In this document: one piece after another, positions 5,643-7,702 of the stretch
Numbering within the stretch: position 1 is the first letter of the stretch
Layout of the letters: each line of letters starts with the position of its first letter
Assembly: GCA_030426875.1 (NCBI GenBank)
Contig: JAUHXI010000065.1
Coordinates: forward strand, 1 to 7,702
From: a bacterium
GTDB lineage: Bacteria > Patescibacteriota > Gracilibacteria > UM-FILTER-43-11
Length of the DNA: 7,702 nucleotides
Direction: 5' to 3'
Notes under the pieces: model-generated
Databases searched by the model: none
The model's input: only the letters and a program-made list of their open reading frames with translations
What the model was told of the DNA's origin: nothing
Program-made: the position numbers and the translations under genes

Positions 5643-6842
5643 TTGCCTGGTGCCCGTTCTGCCCTTCTTGCCTTGGCTGCTTTGACAGGAGCTGCAACTG
5701 CATGTGGATCACAACAAGCTGGGACTAATGCTGAGTCTGTGCTTTCTGCTGGAGACGGATCTACTGACACGACCACTGGTGGTCAGGCGTCTGAAACTGT
5801 GGGTGGTGGAACAGAAAGTGGTACCACGGGTGTTGAAGGCACTGATGCTACTTCGGCTGGCACGACCACTTCTTCTACGGATGAAACGACATCGTGGACT
5901 ACGAGTGCTGGGAGCGAAAGTGAAAGTGGTGCTTCGACCGGTACAACTGCTGCGACGGATACAGCCGGTTCAACGACAACCGGAGATGTGGACACAACTA
6001 CAGGTGATACGGATTCAACTTCCACTACGACTGGAGAGCAAGAGGCTTGTGATTTAGAGTGTGAAGATGTGCTTAGCCTTGCTGGAAATTATTATAATCC
6101 GGATTATTATGATGAGGGTGAAGAGCCTTGTGCGAATTCTGAAGGCCCGTTGAATTGGGAGCAGATGACTGTGGTTGTGGATAAAATTATGGGAAGTCCT
6201 TGTGACCCAGGTAAATTTAAAGTTGGTCTGCATAGTGGTAAATTGAATAAAGATACTCTTGCTTTGATGACTCCCCAAGGTGCCCGTGTCGCTGAATGTT
6301 TAGAATTTTTGGGTGCTGTAGATAAAATTCCTGTGGATTTTCAAGAGATAGGTTTATGCCCTTTTGAAGTTGATGCTGTTCTTGATCCCTTGAAGAATCC
6401 AGGAGCAAACCAATCAACCTCTTTTCCTAAAACAGAGTTTTCTATAGATGCTGATAAGTATCAAAGTGTCACAACCGTTGATCTATCTGTTAGAGATCCG
6501 CAGGGAGATTATATTGATGGTTTTAGAGTTACGCCGTTTGCAGATAAAGACATTGAAAATTGTCATGTTAGTATAGTTGCCTCTCCTCCAAAAGGAGATA
6601 GTTTTTTGTTATATAAAGGTGAAGATAAAGCACTTGTAAATAATGAATTGAACCCCTTTAATTTTCCACCTCAATCTTTGACTGCCTTTGATACAACTGT
6701 TTCTCTTGAGTGTATTTTAGATGAGGCTAATACGTTTATATTTGTGAGCCCACGTACTTTATTTAATGAGGAGGCTTCGCCTAAGGAAAAATTCTACAAC
6801 CTTTACCTACCTTCTTATTCCACAGTGGTTGAAGCTCCCTAA
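5643..6842 (+). CDS. Putative lipoprotein with Thr/Gly/Ser-rich linker and Cys-containing domain
   Basis: I do not recognise the family. Read from TTG at 5643 the protein has 399 residues. Residues 5-20 (RSALLALAALTGAATA) form a hydrophobic signal ending at C21 in ATACGS, a relaxed lipobox with Ala in place of Leu at -3, so lipid attachment is likely but not certain. Residues 25-132 are a low-complexity Thr/Gly/Ser/Asp linker with TTTGD repeats near its end, suited to holding a domain away from the surface; it resembles Myxococcota lipoprotein linkers. Residues 133-399 are folded-looking sequence with eight cysteines (136, 140, 163, 187, 219, 239, 308, 357), enough for four disulfides, and no catalytic motif I can name. 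Base use changes from GC-richer in the linker to AT-rich after about 6400. Start uncertain: no ATG is available. It has its own promoter and a terminator. Confidence 0.75.
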   Translation: MPGARSALLALAALTGAATACGSQQAGTNAESVLSAGDGSTDTTTGGQASETVGGGTESGTTGVEGTDATSAGTTTSSTDETTSWTTSAGSESESGASTGTTAATDTAGSTTTGDVDTTTGDTDSTSTTTGEQEACDLECEDVLSLAGNYYNPDYYDEGEEPCANSEGPLNWEQMTVVVDKIMGSPCDPGKFKVGLHSGKLNKDTLALMTPQGARVAECLEFLGAVDKIPVDFQEIGLCPFEVDAVLDPLKNPGANQSTSFPKTEFSIDADKYQSVTTVDLSVRDPQGDYIDGFRVTPFADKDIENCHVSIVASPPKGDSFLLYKGEDKALVNNELNPFNFPPQSLTAFDTTVSLECILDEANTFIFVSPRTLFNEEASPKEKFYNLYLPSYSTVVEAP

Positions 6843-6909
6843 ATCTCTAATGAAGTATTTTTTCCAATTTTATAATCCAAAGCGACTGACACCTCACCAA
6901 AATATCACC

Positions 6910-6954
6910 AGCCAGCTCCTGCATTCTACCCGTGTGGATGAGCTGGCTATTTTT
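6910..6954 (+). terminator. Intrinsic terminator after the lipoprotein gene
   Basis: AGCCAGCTC (6910-6918) pairs perfectly with GAGCTGGCT (6940-6948), a 9-bp GC-rich stem with a 21-base loop, followed by ATTTTT and a second T5 run at 6960-6964. It lies about 70 bases past the stop codon and just ahead of the lemA promoter. Confidence 0.8.
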
Positions 6955-6963
6955 GATGGTTTT

Positions 6964-6972
6964 TGCTATGAT
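6964..6972 (+). promoter_or_regulatory. Extended -10 promoter of lemA
   Basis: TGC TATGAT, five of six matches plus the TGn extension, directly after the terminator T-tracts. Start near 6979 gives a leader of about 21 nt to the ATG at 7000. No -35 is recognisable, since that region is the terminator stem. Confidence 0.6.
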
Positions 6973-6999
6973 TGATTCATAAATCTAAACTAAAAAACT

Positions 7000-7662
7000 A
7001 TGTCAACTACTGTTATAATCATCATTGCTGTTGCAGTGGTCCTTGTCCTTTTTGTGATTGGGGCTTACAACGGACTCGTCACGCTTCGGAATCGGGTTAA
7101 AGAGGCCTGGTCTGACATTGATGTTCAGCTCAAGCGGCGTTACAACTTGATCCCCAACTTGGTGGATACGGTCAAAGGCTATGCGGCTCACGAAGAAGGC
7201 GTGTTTGTTAAAGTGACCGAGGCGCGTTCCAATGCCATCAATGCCACGAATGTTCAGGAGCAAGGGGCTGCCGAAAACATGCTGTCTGGGGCTTTGAAAT
7301 CTCTATTTGCTGTTTCAGAAAACTATCCTGACTTGAAAGCTAATGAGAATTTCATTCAACTTCAGAATGAATTGGTGGACACGGAGGATAAAATCCAAGC
7401 GTCTCGACGTTTTTATAATGGGCAGGTGCGGGATTTCAACACTAAAATTGAGGTGTTTCCTAGCAACGTCATTGCGGGGATGTTCAGCTTTAAACAACGT
7501 GAATTCTTTGAGATTGAGGATGAGAAAGAGCGTGAGAATGTGAAGGTTTCTTTTAGTAAGGAGGCCCCCTCTACCCCACCTCCAGCATCCAAAGGGGGAG
7601 GGCAGGAGGTAAAGTCAGTTGAATCAAAACCTGAAGAGAAGAAGGAAGAGGGAGAAAAATAA
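7000..7662 (+). CDS. lemA: LemA family protein
   Basis: LemA proteins are small membrane-anchored helical-bundle proteins of unclear function, widespread in bacteria. Residues 4-22 form one membrane helix; GAYNGLVTLRNRVKEAWSDIDVQLKRRYNLIPNLVDTVKGYA (21-62) is the strongly conserved family core, with YNxLV right after the membrane segment. The helices continue through ENFIQLQNELVDTEDKIQASRRFYNGQVRDFNTKIEVFPSNVIAGMF (116-162), and the core ends near FFEIEDEKE (169-177). A tail of about 35 residues follows: Pro/Gly-rich APSTPPPASKGGG (189-201), then a Lys/Glu-rich end. At 220 residues it is longer than the usual 180-190 because of this tail, whose DNA looks like a repeat. The ATG has an A-rich leader and no Shine-Dalgarno sequence. 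The gene often has a membrane-protease or TPM-domain partner downstream; any partner would lie outside the window. Confidence 0.95.
   Translation: MSTTVIIIIAVAVVLVLFVIGAYNGLVTLRNRVKEAWSDIDVQLKRRYNLIPNLVDTVKGYAAHEEGVFVKVTEARSNAINATNVQEQGAAENMLSGALKSLFAVSENYPDLKANENFIQLQNELVDTEDKIQASRRFYNGQVRDFNTKIEVFPSNVIAGMFSFKQREFFEIEDEKERENVKVSFSKEAPSTPPPASKGGGQEVKSVESKPEEKKEEGEK
7565..7610. repeat. C-rich/G-rich repeat inside the lemA 3' end
   Basis: A C-rich block with CCCCCT (7565-7570) and ACCTCC (7578-7583) is followed by their complements AGGGGG (7593-7598) and GGAGGT (7605-7610), in interlocked order. It resembles the CCCCCT/AGGGGG units of the 5345-5418 element and encodes PSTPPPASKGGGQE in frame. 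I read it as a dispersed repeat captured by the coding sequence. Without a second full copy this stays an inference. Confidence 0.5.
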
Positions 7663-7673
7663 TTTCAAAATCC

Positions 7674-7702
7674 GCTGAACCAGTCTACAAGACTGCTCCA
7701 GC
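7674..7702 (+). terminator. Hairpin after lemA, cut by the window edge
   Basis: GCTGAACCAGTC (7674-7685) pairs with GACTGCTCCAGC (7691-7702) around TACAA, with two mismatches, 11 bases past the lemA stop. Whether a T-tract follows cannot be seen, so it may be a terminator or another palindromic repeat. Confidence 0.45.

Noticed and set aside
5783..6025. Minus-strand Val/Ser/Pro-rich frame of 80 codons
   Set aside because: It is the complement of the Thr/Gly linker repeats, whose low complexity keeps the other frame open.
1..7702. UGA recoding (Gracilibacteria/SR1 code)
   Set aside because: TGA closes the carboxypeptidase and epimerase genes at natural family ends, and no gene continues past an in-frame TGA.

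Overview
This looks like chromosomal DNA from a bacterium of low to moderate GC. No phylogenetic marker is present, so the placement is inference. TGA ends the D,D-carboxypeptidase and epimerase genes exactly where their families end, so the code is standard, not the UGA=Gly code of Gracilibacteria/SR1. Most translation starts lack a Shine-Dalgarno sequence and have short A-rich leaders. The promoters look sigma70-like (TTGACA, TATAAT, extended TGn), which argues against Bacteroidota. My low-confidence guess is a Patescibacteria/CPR-type genome, for example Peregrinibacteria-like. The Thr/Gly-rich lipoprotein would also fit Myxococcota-like bacteria.

Layout: the left 2.7 kb is on the minus strand and, read right to left, holds ftsQ (division, with an unusual acidic insert), an S11 D-alanyl-D-alanine carboxypeptidase, and the first 26 codons of a type IV prepilin cut by the window edge. 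The right part is on the plus strand: a secreted SLH + methionine coiled coil + CHRD + Spondin_N protein, an NAD-dependent sugar epimerase/dehydratase, a Thr-rich putative lipoprotein with a Cys-rich C-terminal region, and lemA. There are no RNA genes, insertion sequences or CRISPR arrays.

The common theme is the cell envelope: division, peptidoglycan trimming, pili, surface proteins, sugar-nucleotide chemistry and LemA. The genes do not form one operon. Most sit alone behind their own promoter, and two have clear terminators.

The spacers are unusually rich in small repeats: an imperfect hairpin (330-399), a GGTTAG/AGTAACGA repeat patch touching the ftsQ stop codon, a CAAAT-type patch, a 32-bp palindrome, a REPIN-like double hairpin after the epimerase gene, and a related C-rich/G-rich sequence apparently inside the 3' end of lemA. 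Three genes share a TGCTAYRAT extended -10 about 20-30 nt from an SD-less start. The most interesting items are the SLH-CHRD-Spondin_N protein with its Met-only heptads, the missing SxN asparagine in the carboxypeptidase, the FtsQ insert, and the repeat-derived tail of LemA.
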